A DNA stretch of 64,000 nt, taken from assembly GCF_003992015.1 (NCBI RefSeq), contig NZ_RQVK01000007.1, positions 1-64,000 on the forward strand, in the 5' to 3' direction. This stretch comes from Veillonella sp. VA137 (GTDB taxonomy: Bacteria > Bacillota > Negativicutes > Veillonellales > Veillonellaceae). The notes below the pieces were generated by a model, which saw nothing but the letters and a program-made list of their open reading frames with translations, ran no database searches and had not been told where the DNA came from. Every line of letters begins with the position of its first letter. Positions within the stretch are counted from its first letter, which is position 1. A program made the position numbers and the translations under genes. Of this stretch, positions 17,906 through 26,464 are shown in pieces.

Positions 17906-18454
17906 ATGAAAAACATTTTAATTGTAACAGGTCATACCCACGAAGAAAATTCTGTGGCAAACAAAGAGATTCTCGCGTTGCTTAAAGAAAAATATCCTAA
18001 GGCTGAGTTTGATCGTTTGGAAGTGCTCTACGGAGATTACAAGATCAATGTAGAAGCAGAACGTGAAAAGCTGCTGTGGGCAGATACGATTGTGATACAG
18101 TCTCCTCTATTTTGGTACTCTTTAACATCGCTGATTATGAGATGGTTTGAAGAAGTGTTTGCTTATGGTTGGGCCTATGGAGCAGATACCTATGCAGTAG
18201 CCGGTAAGGATATGGTTGTTGGTCTTACCGCCGCTTGTGGTAATGATGAATATGCGTTGTATGGTGATAAAGGCATTACCATTGATGAAATATTTAAAAC
18301 CTGTGAAGCTACTTGTAAGTTCTGTAAAATGAATTTTAAAGGAGGTGTCTTCACTGGCAATATGCTATATACAGGTGAAGATGCACAGCTACAAGTGATT
18401 CATAGACAAGCAAAAGAGCACTGTGAACAATTAGTTCAGTATATAGAAGCTTAA
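17906..18454 (+). CDS. Flavodoxin-fold NAD(P)H oxidoreductase (KefG/MdaB-like)
   Basis: The N-terminus NILIVTGHTHEENSVANK is the FMN-phosphate loop of the NAD(P)H quinone reductase family. The conserved IQSPLFWYSLTSLIMRWFEEVFAYGWAYG segment is split here as IQSPLFWYS and RWFEEVFAYGWAYG, which shape the flavin and quinone pocket. Size (182 aa) is normal. AGGGGAGG precedes the ATG. Likely reduces quinones or electrophiles; whether it also regulates a K+ efflux channel cannot be told, as no kef gene is nearby. Confidence 0.8.
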   Translation: MKNILIVTGHTHEENSVANKEILALLKEKYPKAEFDRLEVLYGDYKINVEAEREKLLWADTIVIQSPLFWYSLTSLIMRWFEEVFAYGWAYGADTYAVAGKDMVVGLTAACGNDEYALYGDKGITIDEIFKTCEATCKFCKMNFKGGVFTGNMLYTGEDAQLQVIHRQAKEHCEQLVQYIEA

Positions 18455-18476
18455 GGACGCCATAGGTTACATACTA

Positions 18477-18504
18477 TTGTGGTAGATTAAATACGGTGTA
18501 TAAT
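18477..18504 (+). promoter_or_regulatory. Promoter for the epimerase gene
   Basis: TTGTGG (18477-18482), a 16-base spacer and TATAAT (18499-18504), about 40 bases before the start codon. Confidence 0.5.
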
Positions 18505-18544
18505 TTACATTATTAAGACAGTCATTGATACAGGAATGAGGAAT

Positions 18545-19462
18545 ATGAATATAATTGTAACAGGCGGTGCCGGTTTCATTGGATCACATCTAGTAGATCG
18601 ATTGATTCAAGAGGGACATCGTGTACTTGTCATTGACAATTTAAGCAGTGGATTGCGAACATTTGTGAATGAACAAGCTGAATTTTTAGAACTAGATATA
18701 CGAGATACAAAGATACATGATGTGTTTACAAACTTTCAACCGGACTATGTATTTCATGAGGCAGCGCAAACAGTAGTAGCAGAATCTATGGTACATCCAA
18801 CAGAAGATTGTGATATCAATCTAATGGGACTATTGAACTTATTACAAGCCTCTGTTAAAGTGGGTGTAAAAAAATTCCTTATGCCATCCTCTGCTGCGGT
18901 ATATGGTGATTTAGAGGTATTACCTTTGACAGAAGAATTGGCAGGAGTGCCTCGTTCTTGCTATGGATTGACAAAATTAACTACGGAAGGTTATTTGCGT
19001 ATTTACCAAGAATCTTTTGGATTACCCTATATTTGCTATCGCTATTCTAATGTATATGGACCACGTCAAGGCAATGGCGGTGAAGGTGGTGTTGTTAGCA
19101 TTTTCTGCGAACATGTGGCAAATGGCGAATCTATCAAAATTTTTGGCGATGGTGAGCAAACGCGTGACTTTGTCTATGTGGATGATGTAGTGGAAGCTAA
19201 TATATTAGGGTTAGATAATGATGTAACAGGGGTCATCAATGTGAGTACAGAAATTGGAATTTCTGTGAATGATTTAATCGACACATTAGAGCACATTGCT
19301 GGCACAACGGTAGAACGTCATTATGAAGAACCGCGCATTGGTGATATTAAACATTCTTTATTGAGTACTGCAAAAGCAAAACAATGTTTAGGGTATATGC
19401 CTAAATGGACGTTACAAAGAGGACTGGAAAATACCTATCACTATGTGAAAGATAATAGATAA
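18545..19462 (+). CDS. NAD-dependent sugar-nucleotide epimerase/dehydratase (extended SDR)
   Basis: Extended short-chain dehydrogenase of the UDP-glucose 4-epimerase type. NAD site TGGAGFIGSHL, DNLSSG, catalytic Ser in PSSAAVYGD, Tyr-x3-Lys in CYGLTKL, and C-terminal DFVYVDDV. It likely makes a UDP-galactose, galacturonate or dTDP-sugar precursor for surface polysaccharide; the exact substrate cannot be inferred. The second ATG (18545), after GAGGAAT, gives the usual family N-terminus; an ATG nine bases earlier is possible. Its own promoter and terminator make it monocistronic. Confidence 0.85.
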   Translation: MNIIVTGGAGFIGSHLVDRLIQEGHRVLVIDNLSSGLRTFVNEQAEFLELDIRDTKIHDVFTNFQPDYVFHEAAQTVVAESMVHPTEDCDINLMGLLNLLQASVKVGVKKFLMPSSAAVYGDLEVLPLTEELAGVPRSCYGLTKLTTEGYLRIYQESFGLPYICYRYSNVYGPRQGNGGEGGVVSIFCEHVANGESIKIFGDGEQTRDFVYVDDVVEANILGLDNDVTGVINVSTEIGISVNDLIDTLEHIAGTTVERHYEEPRIGDIKHSLLSTAKAKQCLGYMPKWTLQRGLENTYHYVKDNR

Positions 19463-19468
19463 CATCAT

Positions 19469-19501
19469 AAGAGCTTTGCGTAGGCAAAGCTCTTTGTTAT
19501 T
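19469..19501 (+). terminator. Intrinsic terminator after the epimerase gene
   Basis: AAGAGCTTTGC and GCAAAGCTCTT form a perfect 11-bp stem with a GTAG loop, followed by a T-rich tail. Confidence 0.85.
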
Positions 19502-19512
19502 GAGGAGGAACT

Positions 19513-20511
19513 ATGCAAATTAATGCAGCTGTACTGGAAGTGTTTGACTTTACGTCTTCTATGTCTGCTTATTCAGATCATCCTATGGATATTACTGAAC
19601 CAGAAATACAGAGCTATCTTGAAATGCATGTGATGAAAGCATTACAAGACCCTGGAGCCAGAACTGGTTATATCTCGGACCAAACCCCATGGGGGCGAAA
19701 GATTAAACAATTGGAGAATCAAGAAGTAAGCCTTGTAGAGTTTGGTAAAGAACTAGGTGAGACTTTATTTACCTATATGGCACAAGCGATGGATCCATGT
19801 GTACTAGATATGATTGTCTGTGAAGCACAAGGAGAGCAAGCTTACCTTTGTGTTCTTCTTTGTAAAGCTCATGATGGATATACTCACCAATTATATTCAG
19901 AAGAGGATGGTTCATTAGCAACAAAATTAGTAGAGCATAGAGTCGTATTACCAACAGTGACACAAAAACTATATGCTTTTGCAAGTATTAAACTTTCTGA
20001 TTTATCCATTCGTCTCTTTGAACCGAAAGGAGAATATGATGGAGAGAAAATGCACTTCTTGGAAGAACGAATCTTTCAGGTTACCACGAATCCGTCTTCT
20101 AAAGATACAGTGAAAAAAGTACGCACTGTGGTAGATCGAATTTCTAAAGCTCATGAGCAAGATGGTGTGGCAGCTATGGCTAAAACAAAAGAATTACTAG
20201 CTAAGAATGCAGAAGTTTCTGACACATTAGAAGCACGACATATTATTGAGCAAGTGTTTAGTACGAACCCCATTCAGCGAGAAGCAGCTATGAAAGAGCT
20301 AGCAGAAGAAGATTTACTTGAACCATTGCCAGTGAGCCGGACCTATGCGACTAAAGTGGGGAAGCAACATAAAATTAAAACGGATACGGGTATTGAACTT
20401 TCATTTCCAGTAGAATATATGAATGATCGCGAGTTTATTGAGATTTCAACAAATGAAAATGGTACCTTGCGCATTGAATTAAAAAATATTTCAAAGATTA
20501 CCAACAAATAG
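19513..20511 (+). CDS. NdpA/YejK-type 37-kDa nucleoid-associated protein
   Basis: The 332-residue protein begins INAAVLEVFDFTSSM, like the first strand of the NdpA family (best known as E. coli YejK, a nucleoid-associated protein). The ends also fit: a region at about 190-250 rich in charged helices, and a C-terminal beta segment IKTDTGIELSFPVEYMND followed by EFIEISTNENGTLRIEL. AGGAGG precedes the ATG. The family role is DNA association; a defined activity is not known. Family assignment is from recognised pattern only. Confidence 0.65.
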   Translation: MQINAAVLEVFDFTSSMSAYSDHPMDITEPEIQSYLEMHVMKALQDPGARTGYISDQTPWGRKIKQLENQEVSLVEFGKELGETLFTYMAQAMDPCVLDMIVCEAQGEQAYLCVLLCKAHDGYTHQLYSEEDGSLATKLVEHRVVLPTVTQKLYAFASIKLSDLSIRLFEPKGEYDGEKMHFLEERIFQVTTNPSSKDTVKKVRTVVDRISKAHEQDGVAAMAKTKELLAKNAEVSDTLEARHIIEQVFSTNPIQREAAMKELAEEDLLEPLPVSRTYATKVGKQHKIKTDTGIELSFPVEYMNDREFIEISTNENGTLRIELKNISKITNK

Positions 20512-20519
20512 GGGGTCTT

Positions 20520-21008
20520 ATGAGTAAAAAAGGACATAAAAAAACAAATGCATTACGCATACTAGATACTCACCATATTGACTATGAAGTGTTCACCTAC
20601 GAATGGTCTGAAGAACGTGGAGCTGGTATACACGTAGCTGAATCTTTGCATATTTCGCCTGAACAAGTGTTTAAAACATTGGTGGGGAAAGGCAATGTAA
20701 CTGGTCATGTGGTGTTCTGCATTCCTGTAGAAGGGGAATTAGATATGAAACAAGCCGCACGAGTGAGTGGAAATAAATCAGTAGAACTGATTGCGGTAAA
20801 AGACTTATTACCGTTAACAGGTTACTTACGTGGTGGCTGCTCTCCCTTAGGGATGAAAAAAGCATTTCCCACCTATTTTGATGATAGCATTACATCCATT
20901 CCTATGGTCTATGTCAGTGCAGGTCTTAGAGGGATGCAAGTCAAAGTCAATCCACAAGCATTAGTAGACGTAGTAGGTGGCACGATAGCGCCATTGACAA
21001 TGGGGTAA
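20520..21008 (+). CDS. ybaK: YbaK/EbsC-family Cys-tRNA(Pro) deacylase
   Basis: A trans-editing enzyme that hydrolyses mischarged Cys-tRNA(Pro). The 162-aa protein fits YbaK: KTNALRILDTHHIDYEVFTY, PEQVFKTLVGKG (the conserved Lys of the active site), CIPVEGELDMKQAAR and GYLRGGCSPLGMKK, the substrate-binding loop of the family. It starts nine bases after the NdpA-like gene and ends just before the RNase H gene. Confidence 0.9.
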   Translation: MSKKGHKKTNALRILDTHHIDYEVFTYEWSEERGAGIHVAESLHISPEQVFKTLVGKGNVTGHVVFCIPVEGELDMKQAARVSGNKSVELIAVKDLLPLTGYLRGGCSPLGMKKAFPTYFDDSITSIPMVYVSAGLRGMQVKVNPQALVDVVGGTIAPLTMG

Positions 21009-21010
21009 GT

Positions 21011-21715
21011 ATGGCAAAGAAATATTATGCTGTTCGAGTAGGGCACAATCCGGGAATCTATGTGACATGGTCTGACTGTGAAGTGCAAGTAAAAGGCTTT
21101 CCTGGTGCGCAGTATAAGTCTTTCCCTACAGAAGCAGAAGCAAAAGCCTATATGGGCAACGTAAGTATAGCTAATAGTTCGATTGCCAAACAACGTGGAG
21201 CAAAGAAAACATCGCTTGGAGCTTCTAAGCGGATGAGCGTAGGGGAATATCTTAAGACACAGACTGATGACATAAGCCAAATAGTGGAGTCAGATCCTTG
21301 TGAAGTTCGTGCTTTTATTGACGGAAGTTTTGATAAGCGAAAAGGTGTGGTTGGATCAGGAGGGGTTATCCTTCTTGGTACAGAAGAGATAGAGTTTTCT
21401 CTTTCCAGTACAGAACCGAATCATGTAGCATATTGGAATGTGTCTGGGGAATTATTAGCGGCCCTTCATGTAGTGGACTATGCACTAAACCATGGGTATA
21501 CCTCATGCTCTCTCTATTATGATTACATGGGCATTGAAATGTGGGCTACAGGTAGATGGAAAACAAATAATTCATTAACAACTAACTATGCAAAACGAAT
21601 GAAAGAAGCTAGCAAACAACTTCGTATCGATTTTCATAAGGTAAAAGCTCACTCTGGTATTGTCTATAACGACCGTGCAGATGCATTAGCAAAGAAAGGA
21701 ACGCTACTAAAATAA
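21011..21715 (+). CDS. rnhA: RNase HI with N-terminal viroplasmin domain
   Basis: Cleaves RNA in RNA-DNA hybrids. Residues 1-48 (KYYAVRVGHNPGIYVTW...FPTEAEAKAYMG) are the caulimovirus viroplasmin-like hybrid-binding domain. The catalytic domain (about 95-230) has the four acidic residues in AFIDGSFD, SGELLAALH, YYDYMGIEMW and YNDRADALAKKG. This two-domain build is that of eukaryotic-like RNase H1 found in many Firmicutes. Confidence 0.93.
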   Translation: MAKKYYAVRVGHNPGIYVTWSDCEVQVKGFPGAQYKSFPTEAEAKAYMGNVSIANSSIAKQRGAKKTSLGASKRMSVGEYLKTQTDDISQIVESDPCEVRAFIDGSFDKRKGVVGSGGVILLGTEEIEFSLSSTEPNHVAYWNVSGELLAALHVVDYALNHGYTSCSLYYDYMGIEMWATGRWKTNNSLTTNYAKRMKEASKQLRIDFHKVKAHSGIVYNDRADALAKKGTLLK

Positions 21716-21722
21716 CACTGGT

Positions 21723-21750
21723 AGGAAATTTCTCATAAAATTCCTTTAAT
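21723..21750 (+). terminator. Possible terminator after rnhA
   Basis: AGGAA-a-TTT pairs with AAA-a-TTCCT, followed by TTTAAT. The stem is short with a mismatch, so efficiency is doubtful. The rest of the gap holds a TACAAT (-10-like, 21768) before pgi. Confidence 0.4.
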
Positions 21751-21813
21751 CTCTCCATGATTTGATGTACAATAAAAGTACGATTACAATCATACTGTAC
21801 ATAGGAGGAAACT

Positions 21814-23265
21814 ATGAAACGGATTCAATTAGACTCTGGTTTTGTTTATGATTATACAAATATGATGTTACCTGGTGGGGTGACGGAAGCAGATGTAACA
21901 AACTTAGGCACTGCGATTTCTGATGCCTTAGCAGCAGCGGAAGAAACTCGTCATCATGGTGTTGTAAAAGGCCATCTATCCAAAGATGGAGAGCCTGAAT
22001 TAGTACTTTTTCCACAATTGCCGTATGTAGTGGAAGGCCATATTAACAACCCAACAGTGATGGCTCGCCTTGATGCTTTGAAAGAAAAGAAGGTTAGTAC
22101 TGTAGTCAGCTTTGGTATTGGTGGTTCTTTCCTAGGTGGAAAAGTATTATTTGACGTACATTGTGGGGAGTTTTGGAACTCCATGAGTGATGAAGAACGT
22201 AATTACCGCCCACGTATGTATTTCAGTGGTAATAATGTTGACCCTGTACGTACCCAAGAATTAATCAAGCAATTACAAAGAGAATGGAAAGAGCAACAAT
22301 TTTTAGAAGACCATGCCCATGTACCTAATGAGTATAAAGTGCTATTGGTGCTAATTTCTAAATCTGGTTCTACTATTGAACCAATGACAAACTTCATGAT
22401 TGTGAAAGAAGCCCTAGAAGTAGCAATGATTAATTATGAAGTGCTAGTTGTAACAGATCCTAGAGATGATGACAAAGAAACGTTATTACATAAGTTAGCT
22501 GTTGCAGAAGGTTGGGGAGACTCCATCTTCGCTGTACCTGATGGCATTGGTGGTCGTTTCTCTGTATTCTCTGAAGTAGGGTTGGTAATCGGTGCTTTAT
22601 TAGGATTTGACATTCATGATTATTTAGAGGGGGCTAAAGCAGCAGATATAGCAGCTAAAGAACAAGATGTCTGGAAGAATCCAGCATTGTTAAGTGCTGT
22701 GTTAAAATATATTGGCTCTGAACAATATGGTCGTCATATTGAAGTATTTATGCCTTATGCAGATCGTTTGAAATCCTTATCTGAATGGTATGTACAATTA
22801 TTAGCGGAATCCTTAGGTAAAGAAAAAGATGATAAATCTGGACACTATGGTCGTACTCCAATTGTAGCGGTAGGTACTACAGACATGCATGCCCAAACAC
22901 AGGAACATCAAGAAGGTCGCTATGATAAAGTTGTATCTTTTGTAGATGTAGAAAATTGGCATGTGAATCTAACAGTGCCACATATGTATGACCAATATAG
23001 TAAACTAGAAGCTTTAGCCGGTCTTGACTTAGGATTTATCAATCGTGCGGCCTTGGCATCTAATGCAGAGTCCTTAGCCAGTGATGGACGATTTAATGGG
23101 ACCTACCAAGTTCCAACCATGAATGCCTTCCACTTGGGAGAATTGATGTTTACTATGTGCTGGGCCATCTACTTTGAAGGACAATTGGCAGGGGTGGATG
23201 CTTTCAATCAACCAGGCGTAGAAGTGTATAAAAAATTATTAGGACCTAAACTTTCAAAAGCATAG
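21814..23265 (+). CDS. pgi: Glucose-6-phosphate isomerase
   Basis: Interconverts glucose 6-phosphate and fructose 6-phosphate. SIS-fold motifs: VSFGIGGSFLGG, LVLISKSGSTIEPMTNF (sugar-phosphate loop), GGRFSVFSEVG, and QEHQEGRYDKVVSF; the last third has NAFHLGELMFTMCWA and FNQPGVEVYKKLLG. The 483-residue length suits a bacterial Pgi. AGGAGG precedes the ATG. With galE 11 bases downstream it feeds sugar-nucleotide synthesis. Confidence 0.95.
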   Translation: MKRIQLDSGFVYDYTNMMLPGGVTEADVTNLGTAISDALAAAEETRHHGVVKGHLSKDGEPELVLFPQLPYVVEGHINNPTVMARLDALKEKKVSTVVSFGIGGSFLGGKVLFDVHCGEFWNSMSDEERNYRPRMYFSGNNVDPVRTQELIKQLQREWKEQQFLEDHAHVPNEYKVLLVLISKSGSTIEPMTNFMIVKEALEVAMINYEVLVVTDPRDDDKETLLHKLAVAEGWGDSIFAVPDGIGGRFSVFSEVGLVIGALLGFDIHDYLEGAKAADIAAKEQDVWKNPALLSAVLKYIGSEQYGRHIEVFMPYADRLKSLSEWYVQLLAESLGKEKDDKSGHYGRTPIVAVGTTDMHAQTQEHQEGRYDKVVSFVDVENWHVNLTVPHMYDQYSKLEALAGLDLGFINRAALASNAESLASDGRFNGTYQVPTMNAFHLGELMFTMCWAIYFEGQLAGVDAFNQPGVEVYKKLLGPKLSKA

Positions 23266-23276
23266 GAGAAGTAAGA

Positions 23277-24257
23277 ATGAATATTTTAGTGACAGGTGGC
23301 GCTGGGTATATTGGTAGCCATACAGTACGTGCCTTATTAGGAGCAGGACATCAAGTGGTGATTGTAGATAATTTATCTCGAGGCCATAAGGAGTCAATTC
23401 CTACAGGAGTACCATTCTATGAAATGGATATTACAGACCCTGCATTAGGTGAGGTTCTAGATACCCATAAAATTGATGGTATCATGCACTTTGCAGCACA
23501 CTCTCAAGTGGGCGAATCCATGGTAAATCCATCAATCTATTATGAAAATAATGTAGTAGGCTCTTATCGCTTAGTAGAAACAGCTCGTAAACATGGCGTG
23601 AATCGATTAGTATTCTCCTCTACAGCAGCTGTCTATGGTGAACCAGAAGTAGTACCTATTACAGAAGATGCGAAATGGAATCCTACCAATGTGTATGGTC
23701 GCACAAAATTGATGATTGAAGATATGCTTCGTGACTATAGCAAAATTTATGGATTTCAATTTGTAGCGCTGCGTTACTTTAATGCAGCAGGTGCCGATCC
23801 ATCTGGTGAAATTGGTGAAGATCATACACCAGAAACACATCTAATTCCACTTATTATTGATGCAGCTTTGGGTAAGCGTGAATCCATCACTGTATTTGGT
23901 ACAGATTATGATACTGCGGATGGTACATGCGTACGTGATTACGTGCATGTAAATGATTTGGCGTCAGCTCATATTCTAGCTATGGAATATCTGTATAATG
24001 GTGGAGAATCAGACGTATTTAACTTAGGTTCAGGTAATGGTTTTAGTGTAAATGAAATCGTAGCTGCTACTAAAGAAGTGACAGGTGTAGATTTCCGCGT
24101 TGATTACGGTGAACGTCGTGCTGGGGATCCAGGTACATTAATTGCATCTTCAGAAAAGATTCATGCAAAATTAGGCTGGAAACCAGTTCACAGTACAGTA
24201 CAAGAAGTGATCCGTGATGCTTGGAATTGGCATCAACTACATCCAAAAGGATATTAA
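23277..24257 (+). CDS. galE: UDP-glucose 4-epimerase
   Basis: Interconverts UDP-glucose and UDP-galactose with bound NAD. All the GalE hallmarks are seen: VTGGAGYIGSHTVRAL, VDNLSRGH, MHFAAHSQVGESM, SSTAAVYGEPE, VYGRTKLMIED (Tyr-x3-Lys), RYFNAAGADPSGEIGEDH, and GTCVRDYVHVNDL. 326 aa. Co-transcribed with pgi. Confidence 0.96.
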   Translation: MNILVTGGAGYIGSHTVRALLGAGHQVVIVDNLSRGHKESIPTGVPFYEMDITDPALGEVLDTHKIDGIMHFAAHSQVGESMVNPSIYYENNVVGSYRLVETARKHGVNRLVFSSTAAVYGEPEVVPITEDAKWNPTNVYGRTKLMIEDMLRDYSKIYGFQFVALRYFNAAGADPSGEIGEDHTPETHLIPLIIDAALGKRESITVFGTDYDTADGTCVRDYVHVNDLASAHILAMEYLYNGGESDVFNLGSGNGFSVNEIVAATKEVTGVDFRVDYGERRAGDPGTLIASSEKIHAKLGWKPVHSTVQEVIRDAWNWHQLHPKGY

Positions 24258-24276
24258 TCGTATATAGGAGGACATG

Positions 24277-25053
24277 ATGAAAGTATCATCTGTGAAAGAC
24301 CTCTACAACCAAATAGAAAGATATATACGTACACACGGTCGTCTCGTTTTCGGGGCGACCGTTTTATTGTGCCTAATTTGCTATCTAGGTTGGAAAGAGT
24401 CTGTTTGGTCGGAGGTGGAGCAGTTAGAAAGCCCTGTGCAATCCCATCGTGAAAGTAACAGGGCAGAGGGAGGGAAACAGAGAAATACAGATATAGATTC
24501 TGTTTCTTCTGAGGCTAGTCCTAGGAAAAAGCATACTGCTCAAAAAGAGAAACCATCTACAATGAAAGAATCATCTACAATGAAAGAATCATCTACAATG
24601 AAAGAATCATCTACAAAAGATGGCTTATCAAATGGCACGCTGATATTCCCTATTCGAAATGTATTACGTCCCTATCCATTAGTGGACACATTTTCTAAGG
24701 AGATAGTAGGAATTAAGGGGAAAGAGATGCAAGGGCTAGATAGTAGTGGTATAGATATTAAGGAAAAAGAAATACGTATGGGAAGACATACTAGAGAAGG
24801 AAATACAGACCATTTGTATCAACCACTAGAGGTAAAAAGAACGTCTAAACATCATGATCGTGTACATCATCAAGCGCCAGTGGTTCATGTGTTAGGTATC
24901 GTGTATGGAGATGCTCCAGTGGGAGTATTAGAGATTAATGGAAATATATATACAGTACATGAAGGAGAACAGGCTGAGGGTGTACAGGTTATCACGGTTG
25001 GAGAGACAAAGGTTCAGGTTCAAATTAATGGGTCTATTCGTTGGATAGAATAA
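24277..25053 (+). CDS. Bitopic membrane protein with GspC/PilP-like C-terminal domain
   Basis: Begins with a short cytosolic basic stretch and one membrane helix (about residues 21-40). Then comes a long low-complexity, hydrophilic linker with three copies of TMKESS. The C-terminal domain (about 200-258: VLGIVYGDAPVGVLEINGN...EGEQAEGVQVITVG...IRWIE) resembles the homology region of GspC or PilP, which contact secretin N-domains. The next gene is a secretin, which supports that reading. The second ATG (24277) has better spacing to AGGAGG. A strong hairpin lies inside the 5' coding part (24335-24366). Confidence 0.6.
   Translation: MKVSSVKDLYNQIERYIRTHGRLVFGATVLLCLICYLGWKESVWSEVEQLESPVQSHRESNRAEGGKQRNTDIDSVSSEASPRKKHTAQKEKPSTMKESSTMKESSTMKESSTKDGLSNGTLIFPIRNVLRPYPLVDTFSKEIVGIKGKEMQGLDSSGIDIKEKEIRMGRHTREGNTDHLYQPLEVKRTSKHHDRVHHQAPVVHVLGIVYGDAPVGVLEINGNIYTVHEGEQAEGVQVITVGETKVQVQINGSIRWIE
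24335..24366 (+). other. Perfect 12-bp hairpin with U-tail inside the coding region
   Basis: Positions 24335-24346 pair without a gap with 24351-24362 (two G-U pairs) around a TTTT loop, and the stem is followed by TTTTATT. This is the shape of an intrinsic terminator. It lies about 58 bases after the start codon of the GspC/PilP-like gene, and its stem is far richer in GC than the surroundings. Confidence 0.6.
24556..24615 (+). repeat. 18-bp tandem repeat, three perfect copies plus a partial one
   Basis: TCTACAATGAAAGAATCA occurs at 24556, 24574 and 24592 with no mismatch; a fourth unit breaks down after six bases. It encodes STMKES repeats in the linker. The unit is a multiple of three, so copy change would alter linker length without a frameshift. 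Confidence 0.9.
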
Positions 25054-25112
25054 AAGCTGGGCGGAAAACTTAAATGTAGTAAAAGGTAGAGATATGAAGG
25101 GAGAAAATACAT

Positions 25113-26339
25113 ATGTGGATTAGAATAGTAAATTATCTTAAAAGAAAGGTAGTAATCCATATCCATAAACCTATCTATCGCTGGGGAATAGCTTATGCGG
25201 TGATAATGATAGTTTTAGGGATTACTCCAGCACAGGCGTTACATATTATGGCTAAAGATATGCCTTTACGAACATTGGTACAAACCATAGCTAGGACGGA
25301 GAAACTTTCAGTAGTAGGATTAGATACATTAGAGGGGAATGTTACTTTAGATGTACAAGAAAATTCTGGACAAGAGGCCATTACTAAGTTAGGATCACAG
25401 TTAGGTTTTTTAGTCTATGAAGAAGGTGGCACCTTCATCGTAGAGGGGCGCCATGAAGAAAAAGAGCGTCGACATGTGCGTCGAATCGTAGCGGAAATAG
25501 GAACGCCTGAGGAATTGAGCAATCTTGTTCAGTCCGTAGTGCCTAAAGAACATGTACAAGTGATGCCAAGCACGAATGAAGTCATCTATTACGGGACAGT
25601 TCATGAAATTTTAGAAGTAGAAAAATTACTTCGATCTTGGCATACAGCACCGAAGCAGGTTCAGTTAGATGTGGCGGTATTGGCTATGGAAAAAGGCTAT
25701 GCAAAAGAACTAGGTGTACAATGGTCATTTCCTGGATTACAAAGTTCAGGGCTTTCCATGAACGGGAAATCTGAATCAGCTATGGAAGGAAATGTTTATA
25801 TCGGTCATATGCCTAAGAGTACATCGTATTCGTTTTTAGCGCACCCTACAGTCTCTGCTAAAGAAGGAAGTAGTCGTATGGCATTGATTGCAAGACCTAG
25901 TATTGTAGCTCTTAATGGAGAGGAAGCAAGCATTCTTATTGGTGAACGCGTGCCGGTGACAGTAGAATCTATCCAAAATGGTGTCACTAGAACTAGTATT
26001 CGTTATGAAGAGGCTGGTATACGACTGCGATGTAAGCCCTCTGTACTACAGGGAAATCATATTGATACCATTGTGGAAGCAGAAGTGAGTAACCCTACCT
26101 TAGTACCTGAAATGAAAGCTTATCGAATTACCACACGGCAAGCAAAAACAAGAGTGCGCATACCTGATGGAGAAACATTAGTCATTGGTGGATTGATGGA
26201 TCGACGTACTATGCGTCAATGGCAAAAGGTACCTATCTTGGGAGATATTCCTCTTCTTGGGAAACTATTTCAACATAGTCGTAAAACAAAAGATGAAGTA
26301 GAATTATATATTTTAGTGACGGCTAAGGTAATTCAATAA
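25113..26339 (+). CDS. Short secretin (PilQ/GspD-type outer-membrane pore)
   Basis: Signal sequence with Ala-x-Ala cut site (about residue 42, TPAQA). Then an N0/STN-type domain (LHIMAKDMPLRTLVQTIARTEKLS...EEGGTFIVEG), one N1-type domain (IVAEIGTPEELSNLVQSVVP...EVEKLLRSW) and the secretin core (QVQLDVAVLAMEKGYAKELGVQW, VPVTVESIQNGV, ETLVIGGLMDRR, KVPILGDIPLLGKLF). At 408 aa it is short for PilQ or GspD, lacking extra N-domains and an obvious lipobox. It presumably forms a ring in the outer membrane for a type IV pilus, competence or type II-like system whose other parts lie outside the window. Confidence 0.85.
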   Translation: MWIRIVNYLKRKVVIHIHKPIYRWGIAYAVIMIVLGITPAQALHIMAKDMPLRTLVQTIARTEKLSVVGLDTLEGNVTLDVQENSGQEAITKLGSQLGFLVYEEGGTFIVEGRHEEKERRHVRRIVAEIGTPEELSNLVQSVVPKEHVQVMPSTNEVIYYGTVHEILEVEKLLRSWHTAPKQVQLDVAVLAMEKGYAKELGVQWSFPGLQSSGLSMNGKSESAMEGNVYIGHMPKSTSYSFLAHPTVSAKEGSSRMALIARPSIVALNGEEASILIGERVPVTVESIQNGVTRTSIRYEEAGIRLRCKPSVLQGNHIDTIVEAEVSNPTLVPEMKAYRITTRQAKTRVRIPDGETLVIGGLMDRRTMRQWQKVPILGDIPLLGKLFQHSRKTKDEVELYILVTAKVIQ

Positions 26340-26386
26340 ATAAAAAGTTAAAATACTATATATACTTATTCTCTATTCCAATATAC

Positions 26387-26403
26387 CTTATCAATATGAT
26401 AAG
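26387..26403 (+). promoter_or_regulatory. Palindrome upstream of cdiA, possible operator
   Basis: CTTATCA-ATA-TGATAAG is a perfect 7+7 inverted repeat in the 125-bp AT-rich gap before the CdiA-like gene, about 60 bases upstream of its ATG. It could be a dimeric repressor site. No confident -35/-10 pair can be assigned in this AT-rich stretch. Confidence 0.35.
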
Positions 26404-26464
26404 ATAAAAATATAGAACATATCGGGTTTTATAGGTATGGTCGTTATGTAATAGAGGTATAGAT

